5,469 nt of DNA from Pseudomonadota bacterium (GCA_018816605.1 JAHIVS010000285.1:1-5469), one strand, 5' to 3'. Positions 1-5,469 are shown, numbered from the stretch's first letter. The notes: generated from the sequence alone by a model not told the origin. Numbers and translations: made by a program.

Positions 1-84
1 GTATGCCAGCCAGAAGTTGTAACAAAGCCATCCCACCGTGGCTGTACCAAACAGGACCAGGGCCGATGTTTTGATGAATCGCAT
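1..84 (-). CDS. Probable periplasmic adaptor (membrane fusion protein) of efflux system, N-terminus only
   Basis: Only 28 codons are visible (MRFIKTSALVLFGTATVG..., ending at the window edge in ...NFWLAY); the rest lies left of the window. What is seen: a short basic N-terminus (R2, K5), then a hydrophobic stretch of about 20 residues, which fits an N-terminal membrane anchor or uncleaved signal, as is usual for HlyD/AcrA-type adaptors. The ATG lies 3 nt after the TAA of the tolC-type gene and has a good ribosome site, AAAGGA, 7 nt upstream, inside the end of tolC. That spacing points to co-transcription and probably translational coupling. In known RND systems the gene next to the outer-membrane channel is usually the adaptor, which links pump and channel across the periplasm. 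The adaptor call is therefore inferred from context; no adaptor domain (lipoyl, hairpin, barrel) is visible. It could also be another membrane-anchored protein. Confidence 0.55.
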   Translation of the reverse strand, partial: MRFIKTSALVLFGTATVGWLCYNFWLAY

Positions 85-87
85 GGT

Positions 88-1524
88 TTAATCCTTTAGT
101 GTACTCGCTTGATAATATTGGGTAAATTCATTGATCTGACCGCTGATGGCCAAAAGTTTTGCCAATTCCATGACATAGGTATAGGCGGCATGGGCCCGCT
201 GGATTTTAACGCCGGCAACATAAAGCCTTGCATCCACCACGTCGAGGGAGGTGGAAAGCCCCTGGGCGAATGCCTTTTCCCTCAGCTCCACGGTCTTTTC
301 AGCCAGTTGCAGACTCGAAGCCAGGCCGCCATGCTCGGCAATGGCCTGTTCAATACGGCCATAGGTCTTTTCCACAACAAGGACAAGATCCTGGCGGGCC
401 TGGCGGCGCAGGGCCGCAACCTGTGCAATCTGGCTTTTGGCCGCCTTGACCTTGCCGCTGCGGCCGGAGCGATCTATCAGGGGAAGGCTGACAGAGATGC
501 CGGCAACCCAATCCGGCATCAGGTCTGCGGCAAGGGATTTTTCTTCATAAAGGTTGTAATTTCCCACCAGGGCTACCTCTGGATAATATTTGCCCTCTTC
601 GACCTTCATACGTCCTGTGGCCATTTTTTCCTTTGCATCCAGAATGGCAAGTCCGGCATACCCGGTAAGGGTTTTTTTTGTAATGGTTTCAAGCAAGGGA
701 AGCCTGGGATTAACAAAAAGTCCTGTGGTTGGACGGACCGTGGTCTCTTCCTGCAAAAACCGGGTCAAAGCGGCCTGGGTAATATCCAGATCACTGGCTG
801 TCTTTTGCCTGTCCACCCTTGCCCTGTCATGGGAGGCTTCTGCCTGAAGTCTCTCAACCTCGGCAATCTGCCCGTTTTTTACCAAAAGACCGGCATGCTC
901 AAAATGCAATTTCAGACTCTCTTCCGCTTCGATGCGGGCGGCAAGTATCTGCCCGGTCAGAACAACACCGAAATACCGCTGGCAAAGCGTCTCAAACTGA
1001 CCGTCAATCTTTAATTCATGTTGCTGTTGCGCTTCATCAACCAAGGCGTTGGCGATCTTTTGGGCAGCGGTGATACGGCCGCCCGTATATACCGGCCATA
1101 GAAGGTTCACCGAGCTGGTGCCGATATTTCTTTCACTGATGGTTGAGGTGAGTCCGGCAGATGCCTGTCCGGGTGGTATGTGATAGCGTTGCAGCAGGCC
1201 GTAAAAAACAGACCCGGCCTGGGTACCGGCCGGCATGCTGTCAAATAGGGCATCCGGACCCAGGGTGATGTCCTCATCAAGGCAAAGATAGCCTGCGGAA
1301 AGCGTAATCTGGGGCAGATACAAATCCCGGGCGGCGCTTTGCTGGTGGGCCGCCTGATCCATATTGGCCTGTTCCGACTTCAAGACATGGCTTTTCTGGC
1401 GCACCTGCTCCCAGGCGGCGTTAAACTCAAAATCCTGGGCTGCAACCGGTGGTGCCTGGGCAATGCCTGCCAGAACCACCGCCACCCAAAAAATCCTTTT
1501 AAAATAAAGCCTTAAAAATACCAT
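88..1524 (-). CDS. TolC-family outer-membrane efflux channel
   Basis: Outer-membrane duct of a tripartite exporter; trimers of this family form a beta-barrel plus a long periplasmic alpha-helical tunnel. With the start chosen here the protein has 478 residues, a normal length. Residues 1-29 form a Sec signal peptide: basic n-region (R5, K9, R10), hydrophobic core around 11-24, likely cleavage after VAA at 27-29. There is no lipobox Cys, so it resembles TolC rather than lipoprotein OprM types. Two OEP repeats are seen, roughly 35-235 and 280-465. Typical signatures are WPVYTGGR (143-150) in the first and SLPLIDRSGR (around 346-355) plus GLSTSLDVVDARL (around 422-434) in the second, each before long amphipathic helices. 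Start: the frame is open back to a GTG at 1608, with ATGs at 1575, 1542 and 1524. I prefer 1524 because AAAAAAGG lies 7 nt upstream and the signal peptide begins cleanly. The start at 1542 (six residues longer) is a fair alternative. The gene ends 3 nt before the putative adaptor gene. Substrate unknown. Confidence 0.93.
   Translation of the reverse strand: MVFLRLYFKRIFWVAVVLAGIAQAPPVAAQDFEFNAAWEQVRQKSHVLKSEQANMDQAAHQQSAARDLYLPQITLSAGYLCLDEDITLGPDALFDSMPAGTQAGSVFYGLLQRYHIPPGQASAGLTSTISERNIGTSSVNLLWPVYTGGRITAAQKIANALVDEAQQQHELKIDGQFETLCQRYFGVVLTGQILAARIEAEESLKLHFEHAGLLVKNGQIAEVERLQAEASHDRARVDRQKTASDLDITQAALTRFLQEETTVRPTTGLFVNPRLPLLETITKKTLTGYAGLAILDAKEKMATGRMKVEEGKYYPEVALVGNYNLYEEKSLAADLMPDWVAGISVSLPLIDRSGRSGKVKAAKSQIAQVAALRRQARQDLVLVVEKTYGRIEQAIAEHGGLASSLQLAEKTVELREKAFAQGLSTSLDVVDARLYVAGVKIQRAHAAYTYVMELAKLLAISGQINEFTQYYQASTLKD
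92..97 (-). promoter_or_regulatory. Ribosome binding site of the downstream adaptor gene
   Basis: On the minus strand AAAGGA stands 7 nt before the ATG at 84. It lies within the last codons of the tolC-type gene, so ribosomes finishing tolC stop directly over the next start. Confidence 0.7.
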
Positions 1525-1531
1525 CCTGCTA

Positions 1532-1539
1532 CCTTTTTT
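1532..1539 (-). promoter_or_regulatory. Ribosome binding site that decides the tolC-type start
   Basis: Minus-strand AAAAAAGG with 7 nt to the ATG at 1524. The alternative starts at 1542, 1575 and 1608 have weaker or badly spaced purine runs, so this site favours the shortest form. Confidence 0.55.
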
Positions 1540-1620
1540 CATCTTCAACCGCTTACCGTCCTTTTCCAACGCCATTGCCGTCACTCTTCGACCGGGCCGC
1601 CATATCACACGATATTGGGT

Positions 1621-1707
1621 TCAGTCCCATTGTCTTCGACCGCAATGCAAAACAGGTTCTTCCTTCAGGTTATGGTCTGCCCTCGCAGGGGCCAGGGTTT
1701 TAGCCAT
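1621..1707 (-). other. Possible small upstream ORF (28 codons) in the tolC leader
   Basis: In the leader between the predicted promoter and tolC, an ATG at 1707 opens a 28-codon frame (MAKTLAPARADHNLKEEP...) ending in TGA at 1621-1623. An AGG lies 8 nt upstream of the ATG, a mediocre ribosome site. The frame is open without a start back to a TAA about 90 nt further upstream, and it is the same frame as tolC, from which only the TGA separates it. No family is recognised. It could be a leader peptide, a relic of a gene once located here, or chance. No conservation data are available. Confidence 0.2.
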
Positions 1708-1850
1708 CAGATCTGCCTGGGAAAAATCGGCACACGGATTGGCGAATATCCAAGACTGGGGCGGATACCTCCCACGAGCCCGTTGCCCTCGTCTGGTTTA
1801 TTGTGTCTGGTCGTTAAATTCCCGGGATTTTATGATACTCCGCTGGCAAG

Positions 1851-1869
1851 GTCTGTATAATATACTGAC
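1851..1869. promoter_or_regulatory. 19-bp operator-like palindrome over the -10 element
   Basis: GTCTGTATAATATACTGAC is an inverted repeat of two 9-bp arms around a central A, with a single mismatched pair (fourth position from each end). It covers the entire -10 hexamer of the minus-strand promoter and the likely transcript start. Size, symmetry and position fit a repressor site such as those bound by TetR- or MarR-family dimers, which often control efflux operons. No regulator gene is in this window, so the cognate protein is unknown. Confidence 0.5.
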
Positions 1870-1885
1870 CCGCATTCTGTGTCAA
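1857..1885 (-). promoter_or_regulatory. Sigma70-type promoter for the channel-adaptor operon
   Basis: Read on the minus strand: TTGACA (1885-1880), a 17-nt spacer, then TATTAT (1862-1857). The -35 is perfect, the spacing is optimal and the -10 matches five of six consensus bases. The predicted transcript start is near 1850, giving an untranslated leader of about 326 nt before the ATG at 1524. It points toward the tolC-type gene with no gene in between, so it most likely drives tolC and the putative adaptor gene. Confidence 0.65.
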
Positions 1886-1955
1886 GGTTGCAGGGGAGAA
1901 TCCTTTTCCTGGCCTGCTCCCATCTTCCCGGAATATTGTATCCAATGCCCGGTGC

Positions 1956-1969
1956 ATTGAATTTTCAAT
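1956..1969. repeat. 14-bp inverted repeat (6-2-6)
   Basis: ATTGAA-TT-TTCAAT is a perfect 6-bp inverted repeat with a 2-nt centre. It lies between the minus-strand promoter and the pstS-like gene. It may be a protein-binding site, but it is short and AT-rich, so chance is quite possible. Confidence 0.3.
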
Positions 1970-1999
1970 TTGCCATGGCCCCGGTTCAAGGCGAACACA

Positions 2000-2018
2000 A
2001 TCCTAATCTGATCCTAAT
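2000..2018 (+). promoter_or_regulatory. Pair of direct repeats with 11-bp period upstream of the pstS-like gene
   Basis: ATCCTAAT occurs at 2000-2007 and again at 2011-2018, one helical turn apart, about 80 nt before the ATG at 2099. PhoB/OmpR-family response regulators bind tandem half-sites with this 11-bp spacing. The sequence does not match the E. coli Pho box half-site (CTGTCAT), so PhoB binding is only suggested by spacing and by the phosphate/phosphonate character of the gene behind it. Confidence 0.3.
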
Positions 2019-2089
2019 AAAAATTGTGCATTCTTTTTATCATACTTTAACTACATGGAGGCCTGACCTGACAATCCAAAGTTTAAGCT

Positions 2090-2095
2090 GGAGGA
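2090..2095 (+). promoter_or_regulatory. Ribosome binding site of the pstS-like ORF
   Basis: GGAGGA ends 3 nt before the ATG at 2099 (4 nt if counted as GGAGG). It is a strong match but closer than usual. The next in-frame ATG at 2111 would be 15 nt away, so 2099 is the better start. Confidence 0.6.
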
Positions 2096-2098
2096 CGT

Positions 2099-2662
2099 AT
2101 GTATAAAATAATGGGGTTTTCAACCATCTGCCTGGCAATTTCTCTTTTTGTTGCGTTTTCCTTTTACCCTGAAAAAAGGGGAAAAGCGCTCCATATCAGT
2201 GGTTCAACAACAATTGAGCCTTTTATGAAAACCATTGCAACCCAATTTCAGACAAAAAATGATCTGGAGATCAGAATCACCGCCCCTGGATCCATCAGCG
2301 GGATGGATGCACTTATGACAGGCTCATGTGATATCGCAATGTCTTCATCTGATCTGCTGCCCCGTCATCTTGCCCTTGCAGAAAAAAAAGGGATCGCAAT
2401 TAAGTCGTTCCTGTTGGGGTATGATGTCATTGTTCCCATCGTACATCCGGCAAATGGGGTCTCCAATATATCGCTGGCCCAATTAAAAGAAAAGGATTCC
2501 ATGGGAAAGGATTCTTTTCTCCATAATTTTACCCATGCGCGGGGTCATGCCATTGCAGCCAAAAAATATCGGAAAGCCTGGATAGGACTGCTGGGCAGTG
2601 CAGATCCAAAGGATTTGGAAGCTGCGCCCAAGACGCGGATCGAACGGGTGGACATCCGCTGA
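2099..2662 (+). CDS. Truncated PstS-like phosphate-binding protein fused in frame to a PhnG-like start
   Basis: The 187-residue ORF is a chimera. Residues 1-23 are a signal or anchor segment (hydrophobic 6-22, no clear lipobox). Residues 31-130 match the first lobe of PstS-type periplasmic binding proteins of the phosphate ABC importer: GSTTIEP (35-41) at the anion-binding helix start, SGMDALMTGSCDIAMSSSDLL (67-87, compare G-x-x-x-L-x-x-G-x-x-D-I-x-x-S-S-R in the family), and a GYDVIVPIVHPANGVSNISLAQLK block (107-130) that normally precedes the hinge. Everything after this is missing: no R-D-x-x-S-G-T loop, no second lobe, and the length is well below the usual 250-300. From M135 the sequence instead resembles the start of PhnG (see the phnG entry). 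A half binding protein should not bind phosphate, so I take this as a pseudogene that keeps an open frame. It is convergent with the RND gene and divergent from tolC. Confidence 0.7.
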   Translation: MYKIMGFSTICLAISLFVAFSFYPEKRGKALHISGSTTIEPFMKTIATQFQTKNDLEIRITAPGSISGMDALMTGSCDIAMSSSDLLPRHLALAEKKGIAIKSFLLGYDVIVPIVHPANGVSNISLAQLKEKDSMGKDSFLHNFTHARGHAIAAKKYRKAWIGLLGSADPKDLEAAPKTRIERVDIR

Positions 2663-2731
2663 GCTGTAAGGCCTGAAACCGGCATGATCATGGCCCAGGA
2701 AACGTCGGACGGATCAAACGCCCCTTATTCA
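2501..2731 (+). pseudogene. phnG: phnG remnant (C-P lyase subunit PhnG, 5' half, with in-frame TGA)
   Basis: PhnG is part of the PhnGHIJ core of carbon-phosphorus lyase, which releases phosphate from phosphonates. Reading from ATG 2501 in the pstS-like frame gives RKAWIGLLGSADPKDLEAA..., then the TGA at 2660-2662, then AVRPETGMIMAQ and SDGSNAPYS. By eye, against E. coli PhnG recalled from memory (RQHWMSVLAHSQPAEL..., AAETGLVQIQ..., GGTGERF), the distance from the conserved Trp to ETG is 31 codons in both, with no gap. Other family members have RPE-x-G-L-V-M and G-G-T-G-A-P-F at these places, even closer to what is seen here. AAAGG lies 5 nt before ATG 2501, a plausible native ribosome site. 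The similarity stops near 2731, inside the last codons of the convergent RND gene, so about half of a ~150-residue protein is lost. An alternative is chance similarity; no search was possible. Confidence 0.6.
2663..2724. other. Gap between convergent genes, no terminator seen
   Basis: Sixty-two nt lie between the TGA of the pstS-like ORF and the TAA of the RND gene. There is a perfect 10-bp palindrome CATGATCATG (2683-2692) but no GC-rich hairpin followed by a T-run on either strand, so no intrinsic terminator can be called. In the plus-strand frame this stretch reads as PhnG-like protein. Confidence 0.6.
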
Positions 2732-5469
2732 AGGCGCTCTTTTGAAAATGGACAAAACCGTTTAAATATTTTCTGAATGTCATATGCAATGTTCATGAGC
2801 ACCGGGATCAGCAGCAGGGTGATGACGGTTGCAAACAATTCGCCATAGGCCAGGGACACTGCGGCGGGGATTAAATACTGGGCCTGCTCCGATGTCTCGG
2901 AGAGCAGGGGCATCAACCCGCAGACAGTGGTCGCCGTGGTGAGGAATATGGCCCGGAACCTGCTGGTGCCTGTGGCCCGGAGGGCCTGTTCCGGAGATTG
3001 GCCCTCGCTCAGGATATCGTTGAACCGGGTCAGCATCACCAGGCTGTCGTTTACCACGATACCGGTGAGGGCAAGCATACCGAAAAACGATAGCACGCTC
3101 AAGGGAACCCCTGCAATGAGATGGCCTGTCACAGCCCCTGCAAACCCGAATGGAATTACCGATATGATCACAAAGGGTTTCCAATAGGACTTCAGCGGTA
3201 CGGCAAGCAGGGCATAGATCAACAGCACAATGAGAATCAATGCCTTTACAAGCCCGCCCCGGACTTCTCCCTCCTCCTCCAGCTCCCCCCCGGCCGTAAT
3301 GGCAACATCCGGAAATGCCTGCTCTATTTTGGGGATAACCTTTTTCTGTAGCTGCTCAAAAACCTTTGTCGCACTCAGATTTTTCTTGTCCAGAGAAGCC
3401 TTGATCTCCACCACCCGTTTGCCGTTTTTCCGGTGGATAAAACCCAAAGACAGTTTCGACTCAAGGGTTGCAACCATTGTCAGGGGGACCAGGGATCCAT
3501 CCGAAAGGCTGATGCCCGTGTCAAGCAGCTGGTATATATATTTGCGCTTGTCCCTGCCATAGAGAACCTTGAGTGTTACCTCATCATTGCCCTTCTGGAA
3601 CTTGTCAATCTGAAATCCGCCGTAGGCAGTACCCACCTGGGCGGCAAGATCAGCCGGGGTCAACCCCAGGTGCAGGGCCTCGTCCTTGAGGGTTAATTTT
3701 ATTTCAGATTCCCCAGCCTTAAGGTCATCCCGAATATCGTGGACCCCGTCTATATCTTTCAGCCCTTTTTTCAGTTGTTCAACAGCCTGTTTCAGGGAAA
3801 AATCATTTCTCGACGCCACTTCCAGGAGAAACCCGCCGCCGGTTTCTGCATTGCCGGAAAACTGAAGACTCTGAACCCCTTCCAGGTCTTGGGTTGCATG
3901 GCGCCACATATTTAAGAGCTCCAGGGTTTCAACCACTCTATTCTCCTGGGGCTGGAGCTCGGCATAAATCTCAATGCCGCCGACATCATCCACGGCAGAC
4001 ATGATTTTTCGGATGGGCGGCAGGTCTGTCTTATATTTTGCCATCAATGAAGTGTTAAGCGCTGTGGCTGCCTTCTCAATCACATCGGCATTCCAATACC
4101 CCATCTTGGCAGGGGTGCCCTTTTCCATGTCCAGCTTAACCGTAATCACATCCCCGGGAATGTCAGGGAAGAATACGGTTCTCACATGCCCCATGCGTAT
4201 GAACCAGCCCCCCACAATGGCCAAGGTTATAAAGACGACAAGGGCCGTATATCGGTGGTTCAGGGTGTGGTTCAAGACCGGTGCATAGATTTTGTGATTG
4301 AAAAACCCAAGGGTTTTGGCGGCTTTTTGCTGGAGGGTGTAAAATCCCAGCAATATGAAATTTTTCGGCTTTTTGGATTGAACGGAAATGGATGCCAGAT
4401 GCGCCGGAAGTATCAGTTTGCTCTCCACCAGTGAAAACAGAATGGCCACGCAGACCACCATGGAAAAACCGGCCAGAATTCTGCCAAAGTCATTCTTGAT
4501 GAGCATGAGGGGGAAAAAAGCCGCAACCGTGGTCAGCGCACCGAATATGGTTGCCACGGCCACCTTGTGTACGCCTTTTATGGTCCCCTCTATTCGATCG
4601 GATATCCGATCAGCCCCGGTCTGCCTTTCCTCGTAGATGCTCTCCCCCACGACAATGGCATCGTCCACCAGAAGACCCAGAACAAGGATCATGCCGAATG
4701 TTGTAATATCATTCAGGGAGTAGTTTAAAAAGGATTCTCCCATGAGGGCCACGGCACCGGCAATGGAAAAAGGAATCCCCAGGGCAACCCAGAACGCCAG
4801 TTTGATATTTAAGAACAATGCCAGTATCCCGAACACAATCAGCAACCCCTGCCAGGCATTGGACTGCAGGAGGGCCAGCCGGTTTTTCATATAGATACTC
4901 AGGTCTGCCCAGATATCCAGACAAACTTCTTTAGGCAGCTGTTTTTTTAAATTTTCAACAACCGTGTGGGCGGCATTGCTCACTTCAATCAAATGCCCCT
5001 TGCTGCTCGTATAAAGGATCATGCCCACGGTTTCTTGTCCCTGGTAAAGGGCTTTGGAATCGGTAGAGGCATACCCGTCTACAATTTTGGCCACATCCCT
5101 TAGGAATATTTTACCACCGTCCTTGTTTGTAATCAGGGGCAGGGCCATTAATTGATCGTGAAATTCAAGCTTTACATCGGACCGGATAATAATTTTACCG
5201 CCTTGGCTCTTTAGCCTGCCAAACCCGGCCTGGGTTTTATTATCTGCAACAATGGCGGCAACCTGATTGATGGAAATGCCATAGGCTTTGAGCCTCTCGG
5301 CATCCACCTCAATACGCATCTCCCTTTCCTTATTGCCAAAGGAATCAATCTTGGAAATCTTGGGATCGGCCTGGAGTTCATCCTTCAAAATCCGGGCAGA
5401 ACGCTGGAGGGTCCTCTCGTCCACATCCCCGTAGATTTGAACCAGAAGAACAGGCAAGGCAGGAAGCGA
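2725..5469 (-). CDS. RND-family efflux pump, inner-membrane permease (5' end outside window)
   Basis: Proton-driven inner-membrane pump of the AcrB/HAE type. The frame is open through the right edge; 914 residues are visible of about 1,040-1,060, so TM1 and the first ~135 residues are missing. Numbering visible residues from the edge, the sequence begins in the porter domain (GDVDERTLQRSAR near 14; FGNKEREMRIEVDAERLKAYGI near 44-65). Then come TM2-TM6 (about 204-355), TM7 (407-424), the second periplasmic porter/docking part (425-735) and TM8-TM12 (739-894). TM4 carries GLLVDD with D269 and D270 at the places of AcrB D407/D408, the proton relay. TM11 keeps the Arg (R839) aligned with AcrB R971. 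TM10 reads GIVVNDSLV: Asn (807) takes the place of the AcrB Lys940. The C-terminus ends in SKERLE. Substrate is unknown. It is on the same strand as the channel and putative adaptor genes but separated by the pstS'/phnG' relic. A TTG at 5457 is an internal codon, not the start. Confidence 0.95.
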   Translation of the reverse strand, partial: SLPALPVLLVQIYGDVDERTLQRSARILKDELQADPKISKIDSFGNKEREMRIEVDAERLKAYGISINQVAAIVADNKTQAGFGRLKSQGGKIIIRSDVKLEFHDQLMALPLITNKDGGKIFLRDVAKIVDGYASTDSKALYQGQETVGMILYTSSKGHLIEVSNAAHTVVENLKKQLPKEVCLDIWADLSIYMKNRLALLQSNAWQGLLIVFGILALFLNIKLAFWVALGIPFSIAGAVALMGESFLNYSLNDITTFGMILVLGLLVDDAIVVGESIYEERQTGADRISDRIEGTIKGVHKVAVATIFGALTTVAAFFPLMLIKNDFGRILAGFSMVVCVAILFSLVESKLILPAHLASISVQSKKPKNFILLGFYTLQQKAAKTLGFFNHKIYAPVLNHTLNHRYTALVVFITLAIVGGWFIRMGHVRTVFFPDIPGDVITVKLDMEKGTPAKMGYWNADVIEKAATALNTSLMAKYKTDLPPIRKIMSAVDDVGGIEIYAELQPQENRVVETLELLNMWRHATQDLEGVQSLQFSGNAETGGGFLLEVASRNDFSLKQAVEQLKKGLKDIDGVHDIRDDLKAGESEIKLTLKDEALHLGLTPADLAAQVGTAYGGFQIDKFQKGNDEVTLKVLYGRDKRKYIYQLLDTGISLSDGSLVPLTMVATLESKLSLGFIHRKNGKRVVEIKASLDKKNLSATKVFEQLQKKVIPKIEQAFPDVAITAGGELEEEGEVRGGLVKALILIVLLIYALLAVPLKSYWKPFVIISVIPFGFAGAVTGHLIAGVPLSVLSFFGMLALTGIVVNDSLVMLTRFNDILSEGQSPEQALRATGTSRFRAIFLTTATTVCGLMPLLSETSEQAQYLIPAAVSLAYGELFATVITLLLIPVLMNIAYDIQKIFKRFCPFSKERLE

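Larger units (their letters stand above)
1525..2098. other. Divergent intergenic control region
   Basis: This 574-nt stretch lies between the start of the minus-strand channel gene and the start of the plus-strand pstS-like gene. I see no convincing protein-coding gene in it: open frames on the plus strand (for example 1615-1860) show no recognisable family, signal or ribosome site. It holds the minus-strand promoter at 1857-1885 with an overlapping palindrome, the long tolC leader with a possible 28-codon ORF, a 14-bp inverted repeat at 1956-1969, and an 11-bp-period direct repeat at 2000-2018. No tRNA, known riboswitch or intrinsic terminator was recognised. Confidence 0.7.

Noticed and set aside
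109..1014. Open frame of 301 codons on the plus strand
   Set aside because: It lies wholly antisense to the well-supported TolC-family gene, its protein shows no domain or signal, and it has no ribosome site of note; it is a shadow frame.
1791..1810. GTCTGGT repeated at 1791-1797 and 1804-1810
   Set aside because: Two 7-bp copies with 13-bp spacing in a leader are within chance expectation and have no further copies; not enough for a CRISPR, iteron or operator call.
1856..1861. Perfect TATAAT on the plus strand
   Set aside because: It is the other strand of the palindrome covering the minus-strand -10. No -35-like hexamer is found 16-18 nt upstream on the plus strand, so a plus-strand promoter is not supported.
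1615..2106. Three short overlapping plus-strand open frames (1615-1860, 1739-1960, 1879-2106)
   Set aside because: Their protein sequences look like random translation, they overlap each other in different frames, and none has a clear ribosome site or recognisable family.
2683..2692. CATGATCATG perfect palindrome between the convergent genes
   Set aside because: It is only 10 bp, has no loop, GC-rich stem or T-run, so it is not a terminator; it is also part of the PhnG-like reading (GMIMAQ).
2780..3184. Minus-strand 134-codon frame within the RND gene
   Set aside because: It is an alternate frame of the RND coding sequence, rich in Arg, Pro, Gly and His as expected for an off-frame reading.
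5455..5457. TTG at 5457 as start of the RND gene
   Set aside because: The frame stays open to the window edge (SLPALPVLL...), and the protein would lack TM1 and the first porter subdomain; the true start is outside the window.

Overview
The window looks like chromosomal DNA from a Gram-negative bacterium. It carries a three-part RND efflux system that needs an outer membrane, in DNA of intermediate GC. The mix of an RND pump, a PstS-like binding protein and a C-P lyase remnant would fit a Desulfobacterota (Desulfobacteraceae-type) genome, but this taxonomic guess is weak and rests on the style of the proteins only.

Layout from left to right. (1) Positions 1-84, minus strand, hold the first 28 codons of a gene that runs off the left edge, probably the periplasmic adaptor (membrane fusion protein). 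(2) Positions 88-1524, minus strand, hold a complete TolC-family outer-membrane channel gene. The two are separated by only 3 nt and are surely co-transcribed. (3) Positions 1525-2098 are a gene-poor divergent control region. It contains a near-consensus minus-strand sigma70-type promoter (TTGACA-17-TATTAT) whose -10 lies inside a 19-bp operator-like palindrome, then a leader of about 326 nt before tolC. On the right side it contains a pair of 8-bp direct repeats with 11-bp period in front of the plus-strand gene. (4) Positions 2099-2662, plus strand, hold a short ORF whose first ~130 codons are the N-terminal part of a PstS-like periplasmic binding protein and whose last ~53 codons look like the start of PhnG, a C-P lyase subunit. 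The PhnG-like reading continues in frame past the TGA to about 2731, so this is a decayed phosphate/phosphonate locus. (5) Positions 2725-5469, minus strand, hold the C-terminal 914 codons of an RND inner-membrane pump whose 5' end lies beyond the right edge.

How the parts fit: pump, channel and putative adaptor are all on the minus strand and could form one tripartite efflux machine (inner-membrane pump, periplasmic adaptor, outer-membrane duct). The pump is separated from the channel-adaptor pair by the convergent pstS'/phnG' relic, and the channel-adaptor pair has its own promoter, so it is not certain that they are partners. Another RND gene could lie beyond the left edge. The most interesting points are the pstS'-phnG' fusion relic and the palindrome-covered promoter of the channel operon.
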